From Tenacibaculum sp. 190524A05c (lineage in GTDB: Bacteria > Bacteroidota > Bacteroidia > Flavobacteriales > Flavobacteriaceae): a stretch of DNA of 64,000 bases. This document shows, piece by piece, positions 9,478-18,246 of the stretch. The notes beneath the pieces are model-generated. The model was not told where the DNA came from, made no database searches, and saw only the letters and a program-made list of their open reading frames with translations. A program made the position numbers and the translations under genes. Position 1 is the first letter of the stretch. Each line of letters opens with the position of its first letter. The DNA is taken from positions 1,640,501 to 1,704,500 of the forward strand of contig NZ_OZ038523.1 in the NCBI RefSeq assembly GCF_964036595.1, read 5' to 3'.

Positions 9478-10079
9478 TTCTCGAGTGATTTTAAAAATAG
9501 AGTTGGATTCTTTATATGCTTTGCGGCTTCTTCTAATTTTTTATCGTCAAAATTCCACCATTCTACTTTTAATAACTTTTCTGAGATTTCTTCATCAAAA
9601 CGATTTCTAATTTTTTTTGCAGGTATTCCGGCAACAATTGTATAAGGATCTACATCTTTTGTAACGACACTTCCCATTCCTATAACTGCTCCATGACCTA
9701 TATTTACTCCTTGTTTTACTAAAACATTATTACCAATCCATACATCATTCCCTACAGTTATTTTTTGTGGTTCCTCTCTTTCAAATTCAGAAAATTTCTT
9801 ACGGACACTATCTCTACCTTTATAAAATACTGGTGACATTCCAACCCAATCCACTGGATGCATACCTCCTCCCATGATGACATTATTGGCAATTGAAACA
9901 AAAGAACCAATATCACAGTTCACTATTTCACAATCATAACCACAGAATGAATGTTTATCCATACTTACGTTATAGATATTAGAACCAGATTCGATTTTAG
10001 AGGTTTTATGTATTGTAGAGTTTCTGATTGAACTACCTCTTAATTTTTTGATGATTTTTGACCACAAATATTGAATCAT
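9474..10079 (-). CDS. CatB-related O-acetyltransferase (left-handed beta-helix)
   Basis: 201 residues made of hexapeptide repeats: IESGSNIYNVSM, VWIGNNVLVKQGVNIGHGAVIGMGSVVTKDV in pieces, then the closing VAGIPAKKIRNRF. The loop with GGGMHPVDW supplies the usual catalytic His. Trimeric enzymes of this type transfer acetyl from acetyl-CoA to a sugar hydroxyl. In this position it should O-acetylate one sugar of the repeat unit. It is not of the WbpD type (N-acetylation of a 3-amino sugar) as far as sequence can tell, but this was not tested. It overlaps the next glycosyltransferase by 4 bases. Confidence 0.82.
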   Translation of the reverse strand: MIQYLWSKIIKKLRGSSIRNSTIHKTSKIESGSNIYNVSMDKHSFCGYDCEIVNCDIGSFVSIANNVIMGGGMHPVDWVGMSPVFYKGRDSVRKKFSEFEREEPQKITVGNDVWIGNNVLVKQGVNIGHGAVIGMGSVVTKDVDPYTIVAGIPAKKIRNRFDEEISEKLLKVEWWNFDDKKLEEAAKHIKNPTLFLKSLEK

Positions 10080-10090
10080 ATGATTAGTTT

Positions 10091-11227
10091 TTATTGAAAG
10101 AATGTTAGATTATATGGATTACACATATTTGAACTCTTGTAAATTGAATATAGAAATAGAACAAAATATAAAACAACAACTCCGTTTAAAATTAGTTTAT
10201 ATCTTAAATTTCTTATTAGAAAATAATAAATCAATGCTAAAACCAAGGCTCTATTTATTAAAAAGAAATGATTGAATCTTCCTATCAATTGAAAATCGTA
10301 GAATACATTAAATGTTACTGCCCCTATGAAAAATAAAACAAAATATATTTTCACTTTTGGGAGCATCTCTATCACCTTATCACTAAATAGGATAATTAAA
10401 AGATTAATTCCAATCTTAAAATAAAAACCTAATCCCAACGCAGTATTCTGAGACTCCAATCTTCCTGAATCTATATATCTTACATACCTGTTTACAATAC
10501 TAATTGAATCTCCTAAAAATAAAATAAACTTTCTTAAGAAACTTGAGAAAACTTCTACGTTCGCCAGTAAAACAGTAAATAAATATATAATTATCCACCA
10601 TTTTTTATTGTATAACTTGTTAAAAGGCAAATAATATATTGGTATAAGAACTAATAAGCTTTTGTGAAAAAGTGAGCCTAAAAAAACATAAAGTATAAAC
10701 TTTACCAAGTTCCTTTTAATAATGTATCTGATACTTATTAGCCAAAAACTTATAGCAGCAAATTGACGAACTCCATTCATAGACCAGAAAAAATATTCAT
10801 CTGCAAACAAAAAGAATATAAACATTGGTAAAATTCTGGCATGAACACTTTTAAATATAAAAAACCAGCTTATATAAGCTACGATTGAAAACAAAACTTC
10901 ATAACCAAAATTAAATTCGGAAATAAAATATGTTAAAATATAATAGCCATATTCATAATATTGACTACTAAATCCTTTATAAAGACTAAGTTTAAAATCA
11001 TTAAAATCACTTACGTACCCTTCCCAATCCACACCAACAAAATATCGGTATCCAACGATAAAAGAAATAAATATCAATACAGATAAGTACTTAAAATCAA
11101 TTTTTGTTTCTTCTAAAAATGTTATTTCGTCACTGATAGGTTTTCTTCTTCTAGCAAAACTTTTTGTACTAATAATCAAAGTGAATAGTAGTATCAAATA
11201 AACTGCATATGTAAAAAAATCAAACAT
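10091..11227 (-). CDS. EpsG-family / Wzy-like O-antigen polymerase
   Basis: 378 residues, integral membrane with about ten hydrophobic segments and few charged residues between them. The short region RYFVGVDWEGYVSDF and the GYEVLFSIVAYISWFFIF segment are typical of EpsG-type polymerases (GxDxxxY motif). With the Wzx flippase in the same operon it fits a Wzy-dependent pathway that joins repeat units at the periplasmic face. The start overlaps the stop of the preceding glycosyltransferase by one base. Family assignment is good, chemistry is inferred. Confidence 0.8.
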   Translation of the reverse strand: MFDFFTYAVYLILLFTLIISTKSFARRRKPISDEITFLEETKIDFKYLSVLIFISFIVGYRYFVGVDWEGYVSDFNDFKLSLYKGFSSQYYEYGYYILTYFISEFNFGYEVLFSIVAYISWFFIFKSVHARILPMFIFFLFADEYFFWSMNGVRQFAAISFWLISIRYIIKRNLVKFILYVFLGSLFHKSLLVLIPIYYLPFNKLYNKKWWIIIYLFTVLLANVEVFSSFLRKFILFLGDSISIVNRYVRYIDSGRLESQNTALGLGFYFKIGINLLIILFSDKVIEMLPKVKIYFVLFFIGAVTFNVFYDFQLIGRFNHFFLINRALVLALIYYFLIRNLRYKLILNGVVVLYFVLFLYSIYKSSNMCNPYNLTFFQ

Positions 11228-12390
11228 TATAAAGCGCTATTATATAAATTCATATAGGTCTTACCTATTTCTGTCCAACTAAAATTATCTACTATTTCTT
11301 TAGAGTTTCTGATTATCTCCATATACTTATCATTTGGAAATTCTCTAATTAGCAATAGAAGCTCTTCTTCGAAGCTTGTTTCATTAGTTAAAATAGCCGA
11401 TTCGTAATGCTCAAATACTCCGTCAATTCCAGTTCCAAAATGACCAACACATAAACATGAAGACGCTACAGCTTCTAAAAAAGCCAGTCCTAATGTCTCC
11501 GGGTTACTCGGCATAACAAATACATCACTACTCTCTAAATAGGATTCTATATACTCTCTATCCTTAAACCCATGAAAAACGACTTCTCTTTTCAGATTAA
11601 AATCGTCTACTAATGCAACTAAATTATCAAATTCGGGTCCGTCACCAATAACATCAAAAGTAAATCTTAATCCTTCCTGTTTCGCCTTAAGTAAAGTTTT
11701 AATAACCCAATCGATATTTTTCAATGATAATAATCTACAAACCGTAACCAACTTAATTGGTGTTGGCTTTTTTGTTTCTGATTTTTTAAAAAAATTATCA
11801 TTAACAGGATGTGGTAGAAATTTGACATCCAAATCAGATTTAAATCTTTTATAGTTTGTTGGACTATGTGTTATTATTTTACTGGCATTCTTAAATATAT
11901 TCTTTAAAAACCAAAGTTTATGAATATTATCAGGAAATACACCTCTTAGATTTATAATATAAGGCTTTCCTGTTTTTTTACTAATAATGCTAGCTACTAT
12001 TAAATCAGGGAAAATATTCTGGGCTAATATTAAATCTGAATTCTTTAGATTCTCTATTCTTTCTTTATTGAGATAAAATCTGATTTTTAATAAGTTTAAG
12101 GGCAAAATGAAATAATTAACCCAAAAATTACTTGTTGGTAAAAAGAACCAAGAATAAATGATAGTTTTAAACCCATCTAAATCAATCTCTCCTTTTACTG
12201 CATATTCTTTATATTTTTTCCATTTATCACTTATTCTTGAAGTAAGTATACCAGAAAATGGAACAGATTTATAAATTAAAAAATCAACATCGTAATTACT
12301 TTTCAAATATTTCTGAATTCGTAGAATGATATCATTTTCTCTCTTTAATCCTTTCAATGGTAATATGGAAGCAACATTTAGTATTTTCAT
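11227..12390 (-). CDS. Glycosyltransferase family 4
   Basis: 387 residues, GT-B fold. The donor domain begins LVTVCRLLSLKNIDWVIK near residue 210 and has VVFHGFKDREYIESYLESSDVFVMPS and the E-x7-E element ETLGLAFLEAVASS, the hallmark of GT4. IVDNFSWTEIGKTY ends the protein, as in many retaining transferases. It likely adds one sugar to the repeat unit on undecaprenyl diphosphate. It lies in the operon between an asparagine-synthase-like gene (4 bases upstream) and the polymerase (1-base overlap). Confidence 0.88.
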   Translation of the reverse strand: MKILNVASILPLKGLKRENDIILRIQKYLKSNYDVDFLIYKSVPFSGILTSRISDKWKKYKEYAVKGEIDLDGFKTIIYSWFFLPTSNFWVNYFILPLNLLKIRFYLNKERIENLKNSDLILAQNIFPDLIVASIISKKTGKPYIINLRGVFPDNIHKLWFLKNIFKNASKIITHSPTNYKRFKSDLDVKFLPHPVNDNFFKKSETKKPTPIKLVTVCRLLSLKNIDWVIKTLLKAKQEGLRFTFDVIGDGPEFDNLVALVDDFNLKREVVFHGFKDREYIESYLESSDVFVMPSNPETLGLAFLEAVASSCLCVGHFGTGIDGVFEHYESAILTNETSFEEELLLLIREFPNDKYMEIIRNSKEIVDNFSWTEIGKTYMNLYNSAL

Positions 12391-12394
12391 ATAA

Positions 12395-14152
12395 TTACTT
12401 TTTTGAAAAGAAATACCCTAATTGAATTAATAATCGTTTTTGTCTAGTAGAAAAATTAGGATTATTAATAATTTCTATCTTTTCATCGTAAACAAATAGT
12501 TCTCCTATATTCTCTAGAAGCTTATTTGAATACTTCTGTTCTAAATCTTTTGTATAATCTAAACTAATTAGATTATTCCAATTACTCCAAGATCCTTTGT
12601 TTCTTTCTTTTCTGAGAAGCATTCTTATTATTTTAAAATATGCTTTTCGAAAAAACGATATGGGTTTATTTATAACATAAGGTAAAGAAGGAAGGTAATC
12701 GTCGTTATGAAATATCCACTTTGTTGGCTTATATAAATCCTTCATAGCAGCATAAAATAGTTTTTTATTTAGTTTATATTGCTGAGGGCATTTTGCTGCA
12801 ATTTTGACAATTTTAGAATCTGTAAATGGTTCAAAACTTCTAAATAATCTTCTATTACCCCATATATTTGGAACATCATTATGCATAGTAATTGGATAAA
12901 TATTAAACCATTCAACGAATGATTCTTTTCTGATACTTGCAACCTCGTCTGCTCGCTTTTTTCTTCTTTGGTTGGCTATCTCAATGTACTTGGGTTTTAT
13001 GGAAGATAAAATCCCAGCACTTTCTTTCTTTATAGTTGTGTCCGCCTTTTTATCTTTTAAGGGAAGAAAACTTAACAGCTGATTTCGTTTCTTCTTCTTT
13101 ATATGGTGACCTTTTAGCAAAGTGTCTGATAAAAACCCTCCTAAAATAACATCATAATTTTCAAAATTACATGTCTTATGAAAACCATAAGTATGTACAT
13201 GCGCAAAATCTCCATTAGCACCAATTAAATCTACACAATTCGGCATCATTTCCCAGTAATGAGTCTTTTCTCTTAAATGAATTTTCAAATTAGCATTTAC
13301 ACTCTTGGCTACCTTTGCAGCTATTTCTGTTTCAATGTTATGACTATCAGTAAACAAATATGAATCTATTGGATATTCCTTTGGTATTGAGGATGCAATT
13401 ACTCTAGAATCTTCCCCTCCACTTAAAAACGAGGCTAACTTAGGCTTGGCTTCTAAAATTTTACTTATGTACCTTTGAAAGCTATTTTTTAATTCTTTTG
13501 ACAACTGTCCTAAATCGTCTTCTTTATTTTCTTTTGGAATCCAATAAGTGTCCTTCTCATTAAAATTAGAATTTAGTACATATAGAGTTGCTGAATTAAG
13601 CTGATAAACATCCTTCAAAACTGTGAACGGAAAAGTAACTACTTCATGTGTTATGAATTCTGCCATTGATGAAAGATCTAAAGGAAATTCTCCAACACTA
13701 TCAAACATTTCTATATGAGTAGAAACAACTGTAGTATCATTTTTATCAAAATGGTATACAGGTATAAAAGAAAGCATATCTGTTACTACCCTTAATTCAC
13801 TCGTTTTTTTGTTAAAAAGGATGATAACGAACGGTCCACTTAGATCTTCATCCCATTCCATTTGTTTTTCTTTAATCCATCTTTTGTAGATTAGTTTGGA
13901 TCCTTCATTATTGTTTTTAATAGTAATAAAGGAATTAACAGAATAATTCAATATAGGACCTCCAATCACTCCTAAAACATGATCTTCATTCTCATAAACA
14001 TCAAAACCATTATAATGATTTTTGACCATACATAAAGTAGCTTTTTCAGAACTGAATGTATATACCTCTTTATAATCAGAGTTAATTTTTAGTAAAACTC
14101 TCTCTACATTATCTTTTTGAATCTTTTTGTTTATAAAAAGAAAGTCACTCAT
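12395..14152 (-). CDS. Asparagine-synthase-like amidating enzyme (glutaminase nucleophile absent)
   Basis: 585 residues. The C-terminal half has the PP-loop FLSGGEDSRVIAS near residue 240 and the synthetase domain continuing to residue 530. The N-terminal half looks like the Ntn glutaminase domain (GPFVIILFNKKTSELRVVTD) but residue 2 is Ser, not the Cys needed for glutamine hydrolysis. Relatives in O-antigen loci (WbpS, family knowledge) amidate hexuronic acids to uronamides. This locus makes several uronic acids, so a carboxamide-forming role is the best inference; free ammonia would be needed. It is Lys-rich in the C-terminal third. Confidence 0.75.
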   Translation of the reverse strand: MSDFLFINKKIQKDNVERVLLKINSDYKEVYTFSSEKATLCMVKNHYNGFDVYENEDHVLGVIGGPILNYSVNSFITIKNNNEGSKLIYKRWIKEKQMEWDEDLSGPFVIILFNKKTSELRVVTDMLSFIPVYHFDKNDTTVVSTHIEMFDSVGEFPLDLSSMAEFITHEVVTFPFTVLKDVYQLNSATLYVLNSNFNEKDTYWIPKENKEDDLGQLSKELKNSFQRYISKILEAKPKLASFLSGGEDSRVIASSIPKEYPIDSYLFTDSHNIETEIAAKVAKSVNANLKIHLREKTHYWEMMPNCVDLIGANGDFAHVHTYGFHKTCNFENYDVILGGFLSDTLLKGHHIKKKKRNQLLSFLPLKDKKADTTIKKESAGILSSIKPKYIEIANQRRKKRADEVASIRKESFVEWFNIYPITMHNDVPNIWGNRRLFRSFEPFTDSKIVKIAAKCPQQYKLNKKLFYAAMKDLYKPTKWIFHNDDYLPSLPYVINKPISFFRKAYFKIIRMLLRKERNKGSWSNWNNLISLDYTKDLEQKYSNKLLENIGELFVYDEKIEIINNPNFSTRQKRLLIQLGYFFSKK

Positions 14153-14160
14153 ATAATTTT

Positions 14161-15333
14161 TTACTTTAAGAACTTTGGTTTTCTCTTTTCTAAATAATTC
14201 TCTAAATAATCAACAGCTAATTCAATATTTTCTAAATCAAAAACTCTTATTGTTTTTTGAGCAAAAATTAATTTCATAAATCTATTCTTAACTTTAGATA
14301 AAAAGTCATTAATCTTCATCGCATAGATTTTCCAACTAACTTTTACTTTTAGACTAGAGTATTCTTTATCAAGGGATTTTCTTTCGGCATAATTATAAAC
14401 CTCTTCGAATTGATGCGGGTTTGCCTTTAGAATCGTGGCTAGTAAATTTATTTTATTCAGGTTAGCTTTTATTATTCCAGAGCAGCCCATTTCTTCCAAA
14501 GCTTTTATGCTGGATTCTGCCCAAATAGTTTCTCCAGAATATACATCAGGAATTATTTCAGACCAGGTATATTCACCTCTTCCTCTAAAATGAGGAGCGT
14601 CTTTCAGTTTAGTATTTCTTGCTTTATCTGTTCTATGGGTTTGATCCGACTCACTACTACTTCCAGCTACAGTCAAAGGATAATCAATTTTCATAACATT
14701 TTGAGCAACACAACTAACTGATATAGAAGCAAAAATATCTGGTGTTAACCCTCCAAAATAATATCCCAATTTGTCTTTTACTTTATCAAAACATTGCTTT
14801 CTTACAATTCCATGATATACTCTAGGTAAATCATGTTTAAGATAATATACTCCTCCTTTTTGTAAAAAATCTGTCAACTCTGATTTTACATTAACTTTTT
14901 TAATTTTACTATTAAAAGGGTAAATTGTAAAAGAACTCGATTTATCTTTTTTAGGCCAATTATAGTTAACTAGATACGTACCAATTAAAGCATCTAAATT
15001 TTGTTTTAACGCCCACTCTGATATTTTTACTATATCTTTTGTAACACAATCATCATCCCCGATATAACAAATATATTCACCAGTTGCATAATCCATACCG
15101 TAATCAAAATTATGAACTGTTGACATTTCCGAATCGTTGTAATAATACTTAACCCTAGAGTCTCTTAATTCTTGGATACTATATTCTAAACTATTGTCTA
15201 AACTATTGTCATGCAAAACTATCTCTAATCTATCATCTGGAATACTCAAAATACTTTTAACACAAGATAAAGCATATTTTTGCCTATTCCTTGTAGGTAT
15301 TACAATAGATATTATTGGTTTTTGATCGATCAT
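14161..15333 (-). CDS. Glycosyltransferase family 2
   Basis: 390 residues. The N-terminal GT-A domain is clear: ISIVIPTRNRQKYALSCVKSIL, LEIVLHDNSLDNS, and the metal-binding YICYIGDDDCVTKD (DxD) near residue 92. About residues 250-390 are a lysine-rich tail with no clear motif. It should transfer a sugar from a nucleotide donor to the growing lipid-linked unit. The start ATG is 1 base from the stop of the flippase gene. Donor unknown. Confidence 0.87.
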   Translation of the reverse strand: MIDQKPIISIVIPTRNRQKYALSCVKSILSIPDDRLEIVLHDNSLDNSLEYSIQELRDSRVKYYYNDSEMSTVHNFDYGMDYATGEYICYIGDDDCVTKDIVKISEWALKQNLDALIGTYLVNYNWPKKDKSSSFTIYPFNSKIKKVNVKSELTDFLQKGGVYYLKHDLPRVYHGIVRKQCFDKVKDKLGYYFGGLTPDIFASISVSCVAQNVMKIDYPLTVAGSSSESDQTHRTDKARNTKLKDAPHFRGRGEYTWSEIIPDVYSGETIWAESSIKALEEMGCSGIIKANLNKINLLATILKANPHQFEEVYNYAERKSLDKEYSSLKVKVSWKIYAMKINDFLSKVKNRFMKLIFAQKTIRVFDLENIELAVDYLENYLEKRKPKFLK

Positions 15334-15334
15334 G

Positions 15335-16846
15335 TTATTTTTTATTCTTTAGGCCTTTAAAAATATATTTAATTCTTGTGATGTCTCTAATTTGGGCTGG
15401 TGTTAGCACTAATATTGAGGTAACAAATACAATACAAAAAACAAATCCTATCCAAATAAGAAATAGGAATCTATTTTCACTTGTAAACGGTATTTTATGT
15501 AGAAAAAATGTTAATGCTACAATTAAAACAATAGGATTTAAATACATTCGAAAATAGTACTTAACACTGTTATGAATTACCAAATACATTTTTGATAATA
15601 TTAATATATAAAAAATGGAAATAACTATTTGAACACCAGAAAACAAATAAGCCGCTCCATTCATTCCAAACGTTTGAGTTGTTAAAATATAGCCTGGAAT
15701 TGTAATTATTAGACTTATAATTCCTATGATGTTATTTAACTTGGTATAACCATTGGCTAATGCTAAATTATAGGGAAGTATCTGTAAAGCTAACGAAGAA
15801 TATCCTATAACTAAAACAGCAACTACAAAGCTTGATTTTCCCGCCAATTCCATATCTCCTGTCCAAATCCAAATTAACTCTTTCCCAAAAAGCATAACTA
15901 CAGACATTATACAAATAATTATAATCGTAGTGATGAGGTTAATTTTATTAAATAACTGAGTTGCTTCTTTATTTTTTTTTGTTGAATATAAACTCGTCAA
16001 TCTAGGCAATATCGCAACAGATATGGGATTAACTAAAACTCCAATTACTCGAGCAAGGGAATATGCAATTGTATAATATCCTAAATATTCTAAGCTTAAA
16101 AACTTACTTATCGCAAACTTATCCATTTGTGTATTTACACTAGCAACAATTGCTATTAATAATACACCTGATGCAAACTTCCATATTTCCTTTAAAATAT
16201 CTTTCTCTACTTTAGGCTTAAAGAAAAAACCTTCTTTATTGGAGATCATTTTAATCAAAGCTCTTCTGATTATTGCAACAAAAATAATGGACGAAAGTAA
16301 TTGCCATACGAAAAACACTTTTACTTGTGGATAAAAATATATCGGTAAAACAACTAATGCATTTCTTACTACTCCCCACAAAACTTGGTAAACATTCGCT
16401 TTTACCTGTCTTTCTAACCCTAAAACGCCTCCTTTATAGAATCTAAAAAGTAATTGTAGTCCTATTTCAGCGATTGCCACTCGAATTGAAAATAACAATA
16501 CTTCCCTACTAATTCCTTCTGAGTTAATCCAGTAGTCAATAATATAATCTGACAAAAAAAAACCAACAACAGAACAGCATATAAAAATTGTCAAATAAAG
16601 ACTTTCTAAAGTTTTAAATACTCTTAATTTATAATCATCTGTTCTATCTTTTCTTGCAAATTCTCTGGATAAAGTACTCGTTAACCCTGCGTCAACAACC
16701 CCCATTATACCTGCAATTATTAAAGTAAAACTAATTAAAGAATAATTTTCAAATCCTAAATATTGTATATATAATGGAATGAAAATAAAATTAGAAAAAA
16801 CTCCCCAAAAACGACCTAAAAAGTTAGCTATTATGTTTTTTTTCAT
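15335..16846 (-). CDS. Wzx-type oligosaccharide flippase (MATE/MVF superfamily)
   Basis: About 503 residues with 12-14 hydrophobic segments, starting KNIIANFLGRFWGVFSNFIFIPLYI, as in Wzx/RfbX proteins; the segment QMDKFAISKFLSLEYLGYYTIAYSLAR is the typical mid-protein motif, given here in part only. It should flip the undecaprenyl-linked repeat unit to the periplasmic face. The ATG at 16846 is preferred to the GTG at 16858 because the protein then opens with a short Lys patch directly before the first membrane segment. It pairs with the EpsG/Wzy-like polymerase of the same operon. Confidence 0.87.
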   Translation of the reverse strand: MKKNIIANFLGRFWGVFSNFIFIPLYIQYLGFENYSLISFTLIIAGIMGVVDAGLTSTLSREFARKDRTDDYKLRVFKTLESLYLTIFICCSVVGFFLSDYIIDYWINSEGISREVLLFSIRVAIAEIGLQLLFRFYKGGVLGLERQVKANVYQVLWGVVRNALVVLPIYFYPQVKVFFVWQLLSSIIFVAIIRRALIKMISNKEGFFFKPKVEKDILKEIWKFASGVLLIAIVASVNTQMDKFAISKFLSLEYLGYYTIAYSLARVIGVLVNPISVAILPRLTSLYSTKKNKEATQLFNKINLITTIIIICIMSVVMLFGKELIWIWTGDMELAGKSSFVVAVLVIGYSSLALQILPYNLALANGYTKLNNIIGIISLIITIPGYILTTQTFGMNGAAYLFSGVQIVISIFYILILSKMYLVIHNSVKYYFRMYLNPIVLIVALTFFLHKIPFTSENRFLFLIWIGFVFCIVFVTSILVLTPAQIRDITRIKYIFKGLKNKK

Positions 16847-16870
16847 CTTCGTCAACACTAAGCTTTCCGA

Positions 16871-17560
16871 CTAGCTTTGATTATCTTTTTTGGCTTTCTC
16901 GAAACTAACCTCCTTAAAAAATAACTTATTCCCTTTTGCATCTACCAGACATGCATTAGGATAAGGATCTGTAAGGCTTCTAATAAAATTATAAAGCTCT
17001 TCAAGTTCCATTGATTTTATTTGCTCAAACGATAATACACTTTCTTCTGGTTTTCTTCTTTTAAAATAAGTTCCTTCTTCTAACTTAGGGAGTACTGGTT
17101 CAATCTCATCATAGTTCTCAATAAAGTTATTCAACAATTTTATGGAGCTATTCTCTAGATTTTCAAAGACATTTGCCATAGAATCTCCCTCTAGACTTAA
17201 ATCTTCTTTGCACCAAATATGTCCTCCATCTAATTTATCGCTAGAAAGAGTCATTAATGTAACTTTACTTTCTTTTATTCCCTGAATTATCTGATGCTGT
17301 AAAGGCGATCCTCCTCTAAACAGAGGTAAATCCGAAGGATGAATCCCTACACATAAATATTTTTCAGTAACCTCTCTTGGAATTATCCAACTCCATCCAA
17401 TAAAAAGGATAAAATCTATATCTTCTTTAAAAGAATGTTTTTCATTATCATATTCCTCTTTAGAATGAATTATTTTGTAAGAATCTATTTTTGGATGTTT
17501 CGATACAGTATTTATTATATTGATTGCCCAATTTCTGTAACCACAAAAAATAACATTCAT
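16871..17560 (-). CDS. Formyltransferase family protein (sugar N-formyltransferase candidate)
   Basis: 229 residues. The formyltransferase catalytic loop is present as GIHPSDLPLFRGGSPLQ (His74), followed by KLDGGHIW with the conserved Asp111. The subfamily with HPxDLPxxRGGSPLQ uses N10-formyl-tetrahydrofolate and modifies amino sugars (family knowledge). The usual Asn two residues before His is Gly72 here, as in that subfamily. The C-terminus ends LYNFIRSLTDPYPNA, a segment shared with the adjacent paralogue. It likely formylates the 4-amino sugar made by the dehydratase and aminotransferase encoded just upstream. Confidence 0.8.
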   Translation of the reverse strand: MNVIFCGYRNWAINIINTVSKHPKIDSYKIIHSKEEYDNEKHSFKEDIDFILFIGWSWIIPREVTEKYLCVGIHPSDLPLFRGGSPLQHQIIQGIKESKVTLMTLSSDKLDGGHIWCKEDLSLEGDSMANVFENLENSSIKLLNNFIENYDEIEPVLPKLEEGTYFKRRKPEESVLSFEQIKSMELEELYNFIRSLTDPYPNACLVDAKGNKLFFKEVSFEKAKKDNQS

Positions 17561-17563
17561 AGC

Positions 17564-18238
17564 TTACTTCTTTACATATTTAACTCTTTCAATATAAAGC
17601 CTCCCTTTTTCATCTTCAATATATCCATTCGGATATGGTGCTTCTAAACATCGGAAAAAATTATATAATTCCTCTGTATTCATACTCTGAAGGTCATTTT
17701 TTGTTAATCGACTATCTAAAGGCTTCCTTTTCTCTCTAACTATATCTTCAGAAGGCCATTTTTTCCACTCAATATTATTAGGGTAATCATTAACAAACAT
17801 ATTAAACAAGACTATACTCGTTGAAGTCATTTGATATAATATATCGTCCATATTCCCCGACAAATCTAGCACTACTTCATGGGAGTACAAACAATTATGT
17901 GTATGTGCTCTTTCTGATTCATTATCAAAAGTAAAACTAAAAACTCTATGTTTAGAAAATGTTAAACCATCAATTATTTGATTTTGTATTGGCGTTCCAT
18001 AAGAATATCTATCTAATTCAGCGCAATGCACACCTATCGATTCAATTTTCGATGTTACTTCATCTCCTAACTCATCACTCCAACCACAAGAAATTAATAA
18101 GTCATAATCCTCTATATTTAGACTTAATAATTCTTCATGTGTTTTACATAGAACTAATTCTTCTAATTTTGGATTTTTCTTTAATGGGTTGTACACATCT
18201 AATGCCCATTCTCTATAGGCTAGAAATATTGCTTTCAT
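17564..18238 (-). CDS. Formyltransferase paralogue with changed active site
   Basis: 224 residues from ATG at 18238. That start aligns MKAIFLAYREWALDVY with MNVIFCGYRNWAINII of the next gene and leaves 8 bases after the aminotransferase stop; starting at 18271 would overlap the aminotransferase gene by 25 bases. The active-site His71 is kept (GVHCAELD), but the HPSDLP loop is lost and the expected Asp in LDGG is replaced by ESERAHTH. The C-terminal LYNFFRCLEAPYPNG matches the paralogue. It may have a different acyl or sugar substrate, or act as a non-catalytic partner. Gene order (two tandem paralogues, 3 bases apart) suggests a duplication. Confidence 0.7.
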   Translation of the reverse strand: MKAIFLAYREWALDVYNPLKKNPKLEELVLCKTHEELLSLNIEDYDLLISCGWSDELGDEVTSKIESIGVHCAELDRYSYGTPIQNQIIDGLTFSKHRVFSFTFDNESERAHTHNCLYSHEVVLDLSGNMDDILYQMTSTSIVLFNMFVNDYPNNIEWKKWPSEDIVREKRKPLDSRLTKNDLQSMNTEELYNFFRCLEAPYPNGYIEDEKGRLYIERVKYVKK

Positions 18239-18246
18239 ATTTGTAG

